A DNA stretch of 64,000 nucleotides from Clostridium lundense DSM 17049 (GCF_000619945.1 NZ_JHVC01000013.1:47097-111096), one strand, 5' to 3'. Shown: positions 1 through 9,123, numbered from the stretch's first letter. Numbers and translations: made by a program. Notes: a model not told the origin generated them from the sequence alone.

Positions 1-349
1 CATTACTCATTAAGTGCCAACCTTGTCCTTTTGCATAACAATAGCTTAATGCTTGATCAAAATTAACATAAGCTGCGGGATCTTGTCCTGGAAGTGAGTA
101 AGCTCTTCCATCAGTTACACAAGCTTGATATTTACCTATATAAATGGCACTTTTTTCAACACCATTAACAATAAATGCTGGATGAACTGTGTGAGGAGCT
201 CCTGTTATTACTTCATCTAAATAGAACTTAGGAATTACCACCATTATTGATGGATTACCTTTATCATCATAAATTACTGTGTTTTTTCCTCCTGTAGCAG
301 CTTCTACTGCTGCTCTATAAGTATCTTTTATTGAATATATAAATGCCAT
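1..349 (-). CDS. Tail fibre / receptor-binding protein with C-type-lectin-like fold, partial (3' end off window)
   Basis: Only the first 116 residues are present. The start ATG overlaps the stop of the upstream gene (TAATG), as is usual for coupled tail genes. The visible part has the YIGKYQA and SLPGQDP motifs followed by a segment ending KGQGWHLMSN. This is the pattern of formylglycine-generating-enzyme/C-type-lectin-like phage receptor proteins, in which GWHLMT-type text precedes the variable binding region. The likely role is host receptor binding at the fibre tip. Family placement is from motif recognition, and the C-terminus is not seen. Confidence 0.6.
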   Translation of the reverse strand, partial: MAFIYSIKDTYRAAVEAATGGKNTVIYDDKGNPSIMVVIPKFYLDEVITGAPHTVHPAFIVNGVEKSAIYIGKYQACVTDGRAYSLPGQDPAAYVNFDQALSYCYAKGQGWHLMSN

Positions 350-717
350 TAGAATCCACCTCCAATTATATAGTTGTCTGGCAAGGCCCATAAATAGATA
401 GTAACATCATTCATATTTAATGGCTGCACAACTTTGTTATATATTGGGTTTTCATTCTCATCAACTTGACCAGTTTCCACCATTTCATATTCCTTAGGTG
501 GAATAACTATGTTAGCAACATACCAAACATACTGACCAATTGAACCATTAAGACCAAAACCAAGCTGCATATCTCTATCAAGGCAAACATCAACTACTAC
601 TTCCTCATCCTTCTGATACTTACTAAGGTTAACTGATACAGTTTCATCAAAGTTTATTGTCTTTCCAACTACATTGTAAGGTATTTTTGTTCCTTCATTT
701 TGCTCGATAATTTTCAT
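349..717 (-). CDS. Phage tail-fibre-region protein, unknown
   Basis: A 122-residue soluble protein, rich in beta-prone sequence, with a Gly-rich end (IIGGGF). It sits between a fibre-like protein and the lectin-like protein and is translationally coupled to the latter. A good ribosome site (GAGGAGTGAG) precedes the ATG. No catalytic motif or membrane segment is visible. Position suggests a fibre connector or fibre-assembly protein, but that is inference from context only. Confidence 0.6.
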   Translation of the reverse strand: MKIIEQNEGTKIPYNVVGKTINFDETVSVNLSKYQKDEEVVVDVCLDRDMQLGFGLNGSIGQYVWYVANIVIPPKEYEMVETGQVDENENPIYNKVVQPLNMNDVTIYLWALPDNYIIGGGF

Positions 718-732
718 ATATTCTCACTCCTC

Positions 733-1557
733 TTATTTTATATCTGGATTAACCAGTGTCCATCTAATTACTACATTATCTGCAGAACCGGTATATTTAA
801 TATAAAAGCCATTAGCTGTTTTACCATAAAGTATTAAATCTCCTACAGCTCCTATATTACTTGCAGATTCAACAGTTAAATGAACATCATAATCAAGGTC
901 TATTTCCGGATACCCAGGTATGCTTACTAACGCATATGGTTCAGTAGATCTTATAACTGGATTAGATTCTATTCTTCTTATATCAGTTATAGTAACTGCT
1001 GCTAGATCCATGTTGTTATCATTTGCAGGCACCGTTATTCTGTAAAGAGACATCTTGCCATCTGGAACAGTTGCTGCAATCATAGGTTTATATCTCTTTT
1101 CAGCAACATTATAATCAATGTATATATAATATGTTGCTGAGCTTCCTGAAGAATTTTGAGGTACCATTGCAATCATCTGCTCATCTTTTACACCTGCAGT
1201 TATACCATCTACATATATTTCAGATATATTGCCATCTAAAAAAGTACCAGTTTTAGATATCTGAACATACCTACTATTAACCATAGCATTTATAACACAG
1301 CCACTTTTGACCGCTTTATTATAAATTGTTACTACTCCTTGCTGAAGTCTTTGCTTCTGCCACTTCTCAAGCTCCTTTGTAACACTACCAACTTTATTGA
1401 AAAGTTCAGCAATTAAAGCTCCCTCTAAATTAACCGCTAGGTCAACACCGTCCTCAAGATTATTCATGTTCCTTGCTGACAGTGGAGTACCTACTTGAAT
1501 AACAACACCATTCTGGTCTTTAACTTCATCCTGCCATTTTAATTTTTCATAAGACAT
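733..1557 (-). CDS. Putative tail fibre / collar protein
   Basis: A 274-residue protein. The N-terminal 40 residues carry the motif NGVVIQVGTPLSARNMNNLE, common at the start of Firmicute phage fibre proteins. A coiled-coil-prone stretch follows (about residues 50-72), then a beta-rich body, consistent with a trimeric fibre shaft. It is preceded by the DUF2313 tail protein and a small protein, the usual position for fibre genes in PBSX/Mu-type tails. The N-terminal motif also occurs in a 53-residue early-region protein at 25400-25561. Confidence 0.65.
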   Translation of the reverse strand: MSYEKLKWQDEVKDQNGVVIQVGTPLSARNMNNLEDGVDLAVNLEGALIAELFNKVGSVTKELEKWQKQRLQQGVVTIYNKAVKSGCVINAMVNSRYVQISKTGTFLDGNISEIYVDGITAGVKDEQMIAMVPQNSSGSSATYYIYIDYNVAEKRYKPMIAATVPDGKMSLYRITVPANDNNMDLAAVTITDIRRIESNPVIRSTEPYALVSIPGYPEIDLDYDVHLTVESASNIGAVGDLILYGKTANGFYIKYTGSADNVVIRWTLVNPDIK

Positions 1558-1561
1558 CTAA

Positions 1562-1852
1562 TTACACCTCCTGCATCTGAATTTCAAACAAAATTAAAAG
1601 ACCTCGATTATCCTTTGCAAGGTTATCGGATCTTTCAAGAAAAGTCTTTCCATCCACAGATATAAGCCTATATTTTGTTATATTTCCTATAATAGTTTCA
1701 TCAACATAAGCAAAAATCTTGATATTATTCCCTGAAAGCTCTGTACGGTCAATTGGAACATCAATAGTTGCTCCTGAAACAACAACTTGGGCTTTTAAAA
1801 TATTAGTACTAATCAACCTGTACAATTGATTTGTTCCATCAGTAGTTATCAA
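1562..1852 (-). CDS. Small phage tail protein, unknown
   Basis: A 96-residue protein lying 4 bp upstream of the fibre gene and almost abutting the DUF2313 gene behind it, so it is part of the same late transcript. The sequence is beta-rich without cysteine or membrane segments. No family is recognised. Placement between the baseplate-proximal tail protein and the fibre suggests a fibre adaptor. Confidence 0.6.
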   Translation of the reverse strand: MITTDGTNQLYRLISTNILKAQVVVSGATIDVPIDRTELSGNNIKIFAYVDETIIGNITKYRLISVDGKTFLERSDNLAKDNRGLLILFEIQMQEV

Positions 1853-1854
1853 TT

Positions 1855-2865
1855 TTAATCACCTCCCCTGCAATAAAACTCCTCACTTGCTACTGGCAAC
1901 TTAGTTAAATACAGCTTTCCGGATATATTAACTACATCTGTTAATGGTTTAAAGCTCGCAGTATTCACTAAACTTTCAGAAGCAGCCTTTAACACCGAAA
2001 AATACTTTGTAACTTTATCAGTTACTTTTTCTTGATATCTTCTGCCTAAAGTCTGATCATAGACATAAAACTTATCTGAAAAATAAGAGCTTTCTTTAAT
2101 CTGTATTTTTTCATAATAACTTTTCCCATTACCAGTAATAACAGTATCTTCAGAGCAAATAAAAAACAGCTCTGAAAAATAGCTGCCTAATATGTCTTTT
2201 ATACTTTCTTTATAACTTCTTCCCAGTCCAGTGGAAACTGTACTTTCAGAAGCTTTAAACAATGGACTTGATTTATAACTCTTAAATATATCAAATAATT
2301 TGTCTCTGTAAGCTCTTCCAATTGTACTCTCTATGCTATTTCCTGAAACATCGAGAGTCCCACAGCAATCAAGCCTTTCACTAAAATATTTATTAAAAAG
2401 CACTTTTAAGCTTAGAATACTAAAATAATCTAATACAAGCTCATAACTTATATGTGCAGGCTTCCTTAAGTCTATTTGTTCAAATATAAAATTCACGATA
2501 TCTCCAAACTGCTCTTCTGACTTAATAGTTACCTGAAACAAGAAACTGCTTTTAAACCCAATTTTAGCATCATAAATTACTGCTTTAAGCGATGATGTCA
2601 GGGGTTTCAAAGATGATATCTTTGCATTAATTCTTTTCCTTCTTTCTTGAATTTCAAAAGAGCTTGTTTTGATTCCTGCATATTTGTCCCAAAAATCAAG
2701 TCCCCAAGTAGCAGTCTCAACATAAAGTTGATTAATGCAATCATCTATAAAGTTATCAAGCTTTTTAAATTGAGACTCTCCTATATTAACTACAGCTTTA
2801 AAACTAGAAGTATCTTTGAAATAATTCTGCAAAAAATCCATCATTGAATTACTCAACCATATCAC
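1855..2865 (-). CDS. Baseplate-proximal tail protein, DUF2313 (Mu gp48 / XkdU-like) with C-terminal repeats
   Basis: A 336-residue protein. The first about 160 residues match the Mu gp48/YmfQ/XkdU pattern: WGLDFWDKYAGI near residue 55, then RRKRINAKISS. It directly follows baseplate protein J with a 17-bp overlap. Residues about 165-310 are unusual: roughly 38-40-residue units resembling GR-Y-EK-DI-SYFS-LF-SE recur about four times. Such repeats are not part of the usual short (about 190-residue) family. The repeats may extend the baseplate or bind fibres. The core family call is firm; the repeat function is unknown. Confidence 0.75.
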   Translation of the reverse strand: MIWLSNSMMDFLQNYFKDTSSFKAVVNIGESQFKKLDNFIDDCINQLYVETATWGLDFWDKYAGIKTSSFEIQERRKRINAKISSLKPLTSSLKAVIYDAKIGFKSSFLFQVTIKSEEQFGDIVNFIFEQIDLRKPAHISYELVLDYFSILSLKVLFNKYFSERLDCCGTLDVSGNSIESTIGRAYRDKLFDIFKSYKSSPLFKASESTVSTGLGRSYKESIKDILGSYFSELFFICSEDTVITGNGKSYYEKIQIKESSYFSDKFYVYDQTLGRRYQEKVTDKVTKYFSVLKAASESLVNTASFKPLTDVVNISGKLYLTKLPVASEEFYCRGGD

Positions 2866-3964
2866 CTACAATCGCCAGTGAAGTAGTAGGTACTGTTATA
2901 TTTTTATTCTGTCCATTTATAAGTAAATCAGAATAATCATCCACCCCATCTGTACTAAATATTATATTACCTACGTAAGCATATCTTATAGTTGTATCTT
3001 CAAGAGCTAACTCTTTAAAATAATCATTTATGTTTTTTCGTATATCAGCCTTTACAACATCCTTAACATAACCAGATCGCACCGTAAGTTTGAAAGATAA
3101 GTTCACGGAAAACAAATCTACTGTAGCCACAGTAACTTCTGCTCCAATAGGTGCCATACCTTCGCCCATTCTAGGAACGGGATCTATATAATTTTGAACT
3201 TGAGTAATAATATCTGCGGAGGCAGGATCTGTATTCTTATCAGTTATAATAACTTTAACAGTACCAGTTCCCACGCCCTTCCATTCAGGAATAGGATATA
3301 CCTTTCCTACAGTTTCTATTTCCTTAGCCCATTTAATATAATGATTTTTATTACCACTTCCTGCAGGGTTTTGAATATCCTCTAGAAGCCTTTCTTTTAC
3401 TTCGTCATCACTTTCACTGTCATTACCTCCAAATAATCCAACTTCATCTACCTTAATCCACTCAACTTCATTAATAGCTACTCCTGAATAGGTAAGCTCC
3501 GTATAGGGAAGAAGTTCTCCAGATTTACCAATGGTAGTACATTCTACCGGAACCTTAACACTTGAATCCCCTGATACAATATCAGTGTCTTTTGTTACTG
3601 ATACTTCTATAGTTCCATCTAGAGTTTTCAAGATAGTATCTTTCATTACTACTGAATTTAAAATAAATGGACTGTTTTTACCAAGAATAATACTTCCTCG
3701 TGCCTTGCTGCCTGCATACCTTGGAAGAAGACCTCTCTCCTTCAATCTTTTATCAAGTTCTTCTCCCTCTGAATCTTCAATAAAGTATTTCCTTACTAAA
3801 TCATCTATTCTGAATTCCGCCATTTGTACTTGATGTGCAGATACTTCAATAATAGAGTATATAACAGGGTTAGAATTAAAATCTGATATATCAATACCTT
3901 TTGTTCTTAGCTCATCCAGCATTTCTTCAATAATTTCTTCTAGAGTCCTAACCAATTTCCTCAC
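2849..3964 (-). CDS. Baseplate assembly protein J (Mu gp47 / XkdT-like)
   Basis: A 371-residue protein of normal length for baseplate J. The N-terminus has the helix EEIIEEMLDELRTKGIDIS. The central part has FIEDSEGEELDKRLKERGL and the GGNDSESDDEVKERLLEDIQ motif typical of the family, followed by GTVKVIITDKN. It forms the wedge of the contractile-tail baseplate. It overlaps both neighbours by 16-17 bp, typical of coupled translation in the baseplate operon. Confidence 0.9.
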   Translation of the reverse strand: MRKLVRTLEEIIEEMLDELRTKGIDISDFNSNPVIYSIIEVSAHQVQMAEFRIDDLVRKYFIEDSEGEELDKRLKERGLLPRYAGSKARGSIILGKNSPFILNSVVMKDTILKTLDGTIEVSVTKDTDIVSGDSSVKVPVECTTIGKSGELLPYTELTYSGVAINEVEWIKVDEVGLFGGNDSESDDEVKERLLEDIQNPAGSGNKNHYIKWAKEIETVGKVYPIPEWKGVGTGTVKVIITDKNTDPASADIITQVQNYIDPVPRMGEGMAPIGAEVTVATVDLFSVNLSFKLTVRSGYVKDVVKADIRKNINDYFKELALEDTTIRYAYVGNIIFSTDGVDDYSDLLINGQNKNITVPTTSLAIVGDMVE

Positions 3965-4319
3965 CCCAATTTAATGAATCTTCAATACCATATTCTGAAA
4001 GAAAATACTTTATATAAAAATCTACCTTCCTTTTTTCATTTATGAATGCAGCATTTATGGCTTTTACAGTAACAGTTTCATCCTGTTCAATACATTCCTT
4101 TACATAAGACATTGCCTTTTTAAGCCATGCCTCGGTGATGTTCTCAGAAAGTATTAAATATAAATCATTACCATACTCAGGATGAAACATATTTGAACCT
4201 TTTCTAGTCTTAAGTCTTAATACTATTGACTGTTTTTTTGCTTCAATACCATTTATCAAAACGAGGTCGCCAGAATAATTAAATTTTAAATCTTTATTAA
4301 ACAATAAATCTAAACTCAT
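3948..4319 (-). CDS. Baseplate wedge protein, DUF2634 (XkdS / Mu gp46 / gp25-like)
   Basis: A 123-residue protein with the family layout: an N-terminal GDLVLINGIEA segment, then QSIVLRLKTRKGSNMFHPEYGND, the conserved region for nucleating the sheath at the baseplate. It is located between the spike/OB protein and baseplate J, as in PBSX and Mu. It overlaps the J gene by 17 bp. Confidence 0.85.
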   Translation of the reverse strand: MSLDLLFNKDLKFNYSGDLVLINGIEAKKQSIVLRLKTRKGSNMFHPEYGNDLYLILSENITEAWLKKAMSYVKECIEQDETVTVKAINAAFINEKRKVDFYIKYFLSEYGIEDSLNWGEEIG

Positions 4320-4332
4320 AAATATATACCTC

Positions 4333-4602
4333 TTAAATCCATGAAGTTATAATACCATTAGCAGTATCACCATTGATAAATGAAACAACTACCTGACTTT
4401 TTTCAGCAATTCCATAATTATCAATATCATAAATTGGTATCTCACGAGATATTTTTATATATCCTGTTTCAATTTTGTACATAGGTAAATATACCTTTGC
4501 AGATCTTTCAGAAGCAGAAATGCTAGTAACAATACCAAACTGTGGGAAATTCATATTTTTCAACATCTTCACCGCCTTAGTATTTCTTACCGTTATTTTC
4601 AT
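4333..4602 (-). CDS. Baseplate OB-fold protein (DUF2577 / gpV-spike-like)
   Basis: An 89-residue protein from ATG at 4602, chosen because GAAGTGAT lies just upstream; an in-frame ATG 30 bp earlier lacks a clear site. The sequence is OB-fold-like, with FPQFGIVTSISASERSAKVY at the start and VVVSFINGDTANGIITSWI at the end. This ending is shared by spike and spike-adaptor proteins of contractile tails (Mu gp45, XkdR). It overlaps the hub gene upstream by 26 bp. The likely role is spike or hub closure. Confidence 0.7.
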   Translation of the reverse strand: MKITVRNTKAVKMLKNMNFPQFGIVTSISASERSAKVYLPMYKIETGYIKISREIPIYDIDNYGIAEKSQVVVSFINGDTANGIITSWI

Positions 4603-5638
4603 AAAGATCACTTCTATATTGCTGAGCATCATCTGGTCTTATATTAGTAATATCAAAACTGTTAATGTAACCTTCATTTTTACTCATCTGATGCACAACT
4701 TTGTTTATATAATAAGTACCGCTAAATCTGCCAAAATTAATAGCATTTATCTTACCTTCAGCATATAGTCCTGGATTACCTGGAAACCTTGTGCCATTAC
4801 CTGTTATAACCTGCCTTGAATACTCTTTAAGTAATTTATCAGCATATTCTTTAGCTGCTTGATTTGTTTTAGCCTTTGCTACATACTCAATTCTTTCTTT
4901 AGTCTGTCCCATTTGATTTATTAAAAAATCATTTTGACTTGATGCCTCAATAAGCTGCTTTCTATCATGAATCCAGTGTCTTACAGTGACTTTATTTATT
5001 ACATCAATAGAAGAATCATCAAATTCGATTTTACAATTTGATTTCAACCCTTGGGTATAAATAAAAGAATCAATAATATTCTCATCACTGTCATTTCTTT
5101 CTCCAAAGTAAAGCTCTTTATCCTTAGTGACATAGCAAACAAATCCTTCCATATCAGCAAGTCCCTGAATAACTTCCCATTCCTTTTTATTAACCCACAT
5201 CTCTCTATCAACTTTATTATCAGTGGCTGTAACTATAGGAGTTAGTCCATATTTTTTTGCCAATATACTTGCAACATCACTGCTTGTTACATCATTATAT
5301 GAAACACTATACTCTGTATCGATCATGGGTGCTGAATAATCTCTACCAATTATTTTCACAGTTTTTGACGAATCGAAGTTAGGCTTTACACCATCTATTC
5401 TTCCAGTAAATATATGCTTCAACTGACTTTTATTCCATGAATGAATATCTTTTACATAGCCAATATATATTCTTACTTCTTGATTTTTTCTAAGCCAATC
5501 AGATAACATTAAATTATTATTTAAAGTACAATCAAAACTATCTGCTGCTAAATATACTGTATTTTCAACGGAAAGATTAGTAAAATCGTTCCATCTTACA
5601 TCTGCACCATCAACTTCAATAATTGCTCTTGGTTCCAA
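4577..5638 (-). CDS. Baseplate hub protein (Mu gp44 / XkdQ / late control protein D family)
   Basis: A 353-residue protein. The N-terminus is a two-strand barrel-type segment (FDCTLNNN, RIYIGYV, FTGRIDGVKP) followed by KTVKIIGRDYSAPMIDTEY and a helical WEVIQGLADMEGFVCYV stretch. These are hallmarks of the gpD/gp44 hub that caps the tail tube. The gene lies between the LysM protein and the OB-fold spike protein, the expected position. Confidence 0.88.
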   Translation of the reverse strand: MEPRAIIEVDGADVRWNDFTNLSVENTVYLAADSFDCTLNNNLMLSDWLRKNQEVRIYIGYVKDIHSWNKSQLKHIFTGRIDGVKPNFDSSKTVKIIGRDYSAPMIDTEYSVSYNDVTSSDVASILAKKYGLTPIVTATDNKVDREMWVNKKEWEVIQGLADMEGFVCYVTKDKELYFGERNDSDENIIDSFIYTQGLKSNCKIEFDDSSIDVINKVTVRHWIHDRKQLIEASSQNDFLINQMGQTKERIEYVAKAKTNQAAKEYADKLLKEYSRQVITGNGTRFPGNPGLYAEGKINAINFGRFSGTYYINKVVHQMSKNEGYINSFDITNIRPDDAQQYRSDLYENNGKKY

Positions 5639-5642
5639 AATA

Positions 5643-6221
5643 TCACCCCTTTGGAATCTTTACTACATATCCAACAGGAATTCTGCGAGGATTAGAAATG
5701 CCACTGGCATTTGCAATCTTAGGCCATGAATTACCATTACTATAGTACTTTACAGCTAATGCCCAAAGTGTATCTCCTGATTTCATAGTATAAGTATAAT
5801 AATCAGGTTCTGGTGGAGCTATAGGCTTAGGAACTACCGGAGCTGCTCTTTTAACAACACTAGGCACAAATGGCTGTGGTTCATTTTGTATTTCAATAAG
5901 AGTAATTGAGTATCTAATATAGGTACTTCTTACATAACTATAGTTAAACTCTCTAATTCTAACTTTCTTATCAATCATTCCAGCAAGAAACTTCACTTCT
6001 GAACCAGCTTCTTTTAACTTCAAAATAGCATTACAATCTTTTTCAGCATTATCTCCCTGCAGCACACCACTCCATGCATAGGTATGTTCATCTTCACCCA
6101 TATCTTGATAAATAGGTGGTGCTCCAGGAATATCAAGTTTTGCTATAACTCTAGGGCCAGTGAAATCAATTTGTTTTTCAGGCCCTAGAGAAAAAGTAAA
6201 ATTGTCCAGCATAACTTTCAT
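5643..6221 (-). CDS. LysM-domain tail protein (XkdP-like)
   Basis: A 192-residue protein. Residues 1-125 are the tail-connector part with PPIYQDMGEDEHTYAWSG. A proline-rich linker (about 128-140) leads to one LysM domain at the C-terminus (YTMKSGDTLWALAVKYY ... VGYVVKIPKG). It joins tape measure and hub in PBSX-like tails and can contact peptidoglycan. No hydrolase motif is present, so it is not read as an endolysin. Confidence 0.88.
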   Translation of the reverse strand: MKVMLDNFTFSLGPEKQIDFTGPRVIAKLDIPGAPPIYQDMGEDEHTYAWSGVLQGDNAEKDCNAILKLKEAGSEVKFLAGMIDKKVRIREFNYSYVRSTYIRYSITLIEIQNEPQPFVPSVVKRAAPVVPKPIAPPEPDYYTYTMKSGDTLWALAVKYYSNGNSWPKIANASGISNPRRIPVGYVVKIPKG

Positions 6222-6233
6222 ATAGTATCACCC

Positions 6234-8750
6234 CTAATATGCTAATCGTGGATCTCTAGATTTTACATACTTATCATCATTATTAGATATCTGTGCAGCA
6301 GCAAGTCTTGGGTCTGTACTATTTATGTTGTAGGTAATATTTCTATTATCACTATAACTGCTGCTGTTTGAATTTTTAATGGTATCTTCGCTTTTACCAG
6401 TTACTAATCCCTCAATTTTTCCACCAACCCATTTAGCTCCACTTATTATGCCTTTTACAATAGGATTGTCCAAAAGCTTTTTAGCGTATCCAAAAAGCTT
6501 ATCCAGTTCATTACTTATCCAGCTTATTGCTGAATTCCAAGCATTTTTAACTCCATCTACTATTCCACCTATAAATGAACCAATAGCTCCAAATATCTCT
6601 TGGACTTTATCTCTAAAGCCTAAAAAGTTTGTTTTCCACGCCAATACAGCTGCAACTACAATTGCTGTAATAACAGCGATTATTATACCAATAGGGCCTA
6701 GTCCAATAACCCAAGCTAATGCCATTTTTGCTCCTGCAATTAGTGCTTTAGCTCCTGTTGCCAAGAACTGAGCACCTACAGAAATAATTGTCTTTATAGC
6801 ACTAAGTGCACCTGCACCTGCTGCTTTTAACCAAGCTCCAGCCATTTTTGCTCCTGCAATACCTGCTTTTACACCAGTTTTTAAGAACTCAAGTCCAACA
6901 TTTCCTATAACTCGAATAGCACTTAACGCACTTGTTCCTGCAGCCTTCAACCATACTCCTGCCATTTTAGCACCTGCAGCTACAGCTCTTCCTCCTGTTT
7001 TAACAAATTCAGAGCCTACACGTCCTATAGATTTACTAGCATTAAGTGCACCAGATCCAATACTCTTAAATATTCCTCCGGTTTTACTTCCAAGAGACAT
7101 TATTCCTTTTGTTACTCCATCTAACTTAGTTCCAAAAGTAAAAGCCCTGAAGAATGATGATATCTTACCCCCTCCCATTACCTTGGTTAGGAAAGAAAAT
7201 GATTCTCCAAAGCCCTTAAAATATTTAGCCAAGTTAAGAAATACAGTACCGCCACTTGATAAAACTCCAAGAACATTACCAAATAACAATTTAACAGCAC
7301 CTGCACCTAGATTAAAGGCTGCAAGTCCAGCCACAACTTTTAAAATTGATGCTGCTGCCTGTGGATTAGCTGCAACCCATGCAGAAATAGAATTGATTAC
7401 ATTAACAATGCTGTCTCCATACTTCTTGAGTTCATTCATGAAAGGAGTTCCGGCAGAAGTAAGCAATGTTTCAAGACTTCCTTTAATTTGCTCTACTATA
7501 CCAGAAAATGTCGACTGCATTTCCTGAACTTGTTGTTCTATAGCCTTTGCTCTTCCGGCTTTTTCCGTCATATCCTCAAAAGAACCTTTACCTGATACAG
7601 TCAGTGCAATAGCTGCTCTCATACCTTGAACACCAAAAGCTTTTTTAAATTGATTCAGGACTTCATTTGCTTTTTTTGCTCCAAATAGCTTCTCGAGTTC
7701 ATCATCTGACAACATATTACCACTGCTATCAAACATCTGTTTAGGATCAATGTGTGCATTATATAGTGTTTGTCTCAGCTTATTTACAAGGTCTTGGGCA
7801 TTTTTAACATGACCACTTTCATCAAATATGCTGCTTTCTCCACCTACAATCTTAGTTTTGCCTGTCTTGGTTTTTTGTACTGTTGCCCCCTGAAGCAATC
7901 CAAGACTATATAAAGCTTTTTCTGCTTCTGGTGATACTGCATCCAATCTTAACAAAAGATCATTTAAGAATGTACCTGAAGCATCACCAAGTCCCATATT
8001 GTGTAATGTACCAAGAAGTAGAGTTGTATCTTTTATGTTTATACCTAAGTTATGAGCCGTTTGCCCAGTTTGCTGAAGGTCATGCATAATATTTTGAACA
8101 CCAGCACTAGATGCATTGGCAGCTCTATTAATATCATCAGCAGTTTGCATCATCTGACTACCTTGGAGCTGAAACATGTTCGTTACCTGAGAAATTGCAT
8201 CTGCAGCGCTATCACATGATATTTCGGCAGTCTGAGCTAAATAAACAGCTGCTTTGGCTCCCCCTTCAAGTACTTCTTTATATTCCATTCCATTCTTAAT
8301 AAGATTTAATTCAGCTTTGGCTGCATCCGTATTTGAAAAAACAGTATCAGCACCAAGCTTCAATGATAAATCTGATAAGTTTTTTAGTTGTTCTTCTTGT
8401 ATCTTTAGAGGAACAGTGGCATCATAATTTGCTAGTTCTACTTGTTTCATAACTTTTTCAAAATCAGCAGCACTATCAACAGCTTGCTTAACTGCACTTA
8501 GTTCAACAAACCCTTTTAGCATTTGATCCTTGCCACTACTTTTTAATTTTTCACTTTCAGTTTTCCATTCTTTCATTTTTGATAACTGATCATCGAAAAA
8601 TTTATCATCCCACTTACCTGTAGGAGAAGCATTACCTAATCTATTAATGCTATCCTCAACCTCTCTAACTTGCCTAACAGCAGAAGTTAAAGAAGGCCCC
8701 ATATTATTTACTGCTGATAATACTAATGCAACCGAAAGAGAACTATCCAT
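6234..8750 (-). CDS. Tail tape measure protein (TP901-type)
   Basis: An 838-residue protein, the longest phage gene in view. The TP901-type core (about residues 110-300) contains AISQVTNMFQL, NIMHDLQQTGQTAHNLGINI and GLGDASGTFLNDLL. A central helical region, three 40-residue tandem repeats (about 555-675) and a hydrophobic segment near 690-712 follow. It fixes tail length and passes into the host envelope during injection. It lies between the tail chaperone and the LysM protein, as expected. Confidence 0.92.
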   Translation of the reverse strand: MDSSLSVALVLSAVNNMGPSLTSAVRQVREVEDSINRLGNASPTGKWDDKFFDDQLSKMKEWKTESEKLKSSGKDQMLKGFVELSAVKQAVDSAADFEKVMKQVELANYDATVPLKIQEEQLKNLSDLSLKLGADTVFSNTDAAKAELNLIKNGMEYKEVLEGGAKAAVYLAQTAEISCDSAADAISQVTNMFQLQGSQMMQTADDINRAANASSAGVQNIMHDLQQTGQTAHNLGINIKDTTLLLGTLHNMGLGDASGTFLNDLLLRLDAVSPEAEKALYSLGLLQGATVQKTKTGKTKIVGGESSIFDESGHVKNAQDLVNKLRQTLYNAHIDPKQMFDSSGNMLSDDELEKLFGAKKANEVLNQFKKAFGVQGMRAAIALTVSGKGSFEDMTEKAGRAKAIEQQVQEMQSTFSGIVEQIKGSLETLLTSAGTPFMNELKKYGDSIVNVINSISAWVAANPQAAASILKVVAGLAAFNLGAGAVKLLFGNVLGVLSSGGTVFLNLAKYFKGFGESFSFLTKVMGGGKISSFFRAFTFGTKLDGVTKGIMSLGSKTGGIFKSIGSGALNASKSIGRVGSEFVKTGGRAVAAGAKMAGVWLKAAGTSALSAIRVIGNVGLEFLKTGVKAGIAGAKMAGAWLKAAGAGALSAIKTIISVGAQFLATGAKALIAGAKMALAWVIGLGPIGIIIAVITAIVVAAVLAWKTNFLGFRDKVQEIFGAIGSFIGGIVDGVKNAWNSAISWISNELDKLFGYAKKLLDNPIVKGIISGAKWVGGKIEGLVTGKSEDTIKNSNSSSYSDNRNITYNINSTDPRLAAAQISNNDDKYVKSRDPRLAY
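6721..7080 (-). repeat. 120-bp (40-codon) tandem repeat inside the tape measure gene
   Basis: The phrase GCCATTTTTGCTCCTGCAAT starts at 6721 and 6841 and recurs with changes at 6961, an exact period of 120 bp. The protein repeat unit has the form VG-EFLKTG-KA-IAGAKMA-AWLKAAG-ALSAI. Copies have diverged at synonymous sites, so the array is not very recent. Copy number would directly change tail length. Confidence 0.8.
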
Positions 8751-8818
8751 AAAAAAAGTTCACCCCCTTATGATTTTTTCTCTAAATTTTGGTATATAAT
8801 TAAAGTGAGGTGATAAAT

Positions 8819-9088
8819 ATGAGGATTTTATATTTCATAACAAAAACAATATTGTTTTTTATATATCTAATTCCTGCTGTAATTTTTGTTGTGCTTATAT
8901 GGGGACTAACTTTTATATTAGGTCATATATTTGCAGCATTATTTAATATAAATATTATTGTTTCGTATATAGTTACTGCCATTCTCATCATGTTTTCTAT
9001 GCTTTCAACTTTACTGTCAAAAGGTTCAAATAGCAGCTTTGTAACAGATTACTTCCTGCTAAAATATTATTTTAAAATGATAAAGTAA
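8819..9088 (+). CDS. Small two-segment membrane protein, antisense 'moron' gene
   Basis: An 89-residue protein on the plus strand inside the minus-strand late operon. The start is ATG at 8819 behind GAGGTG. Two to three hydrophobic segments (about residues 7-35 and 40-62) predict an inner-membrane protein. A TATAAT box at 8795-8800 and a hairpin terminator directly after the stop make it a self-contained unit. It could be expressed from the prophage, for example in superinfection exclusion, but the sequence matches no family I can name. Confidence 0.65.
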   Translation: MRILYFITKTILFFIYLIPAVIFVVLIWGLTFILGHIFAALFNINIIVSYIVTAILIMFSMLSTLLSKGSNSSFVTDYFLLKYYFKMIK

Positions 9089-9123
9089 GAGGCTGTAAAA
9101 TTAATTATCAGCCTCTTCATTTT
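9089..9123. terminator. Terminator of the membrane moron gene, overlapping the frameshift extension of the tail chaperone
   Basis: GAGGCTG (9089-9095) pairs with CAGCCTC (9109-9115) and is followed by a T-rich run on the plus strand. The right arm also encodes the last codons of the -1 frameshift product on the minus strand. Confidence 0.7.

Noticed and set aside
5643..6221. LysM protein as the phage endolysin
   Set aside because: No hydrolase domain or catalytic residues; position and N-terminal domain fit the XkdP-like tail connector. Lysis genes must lie left of the window.
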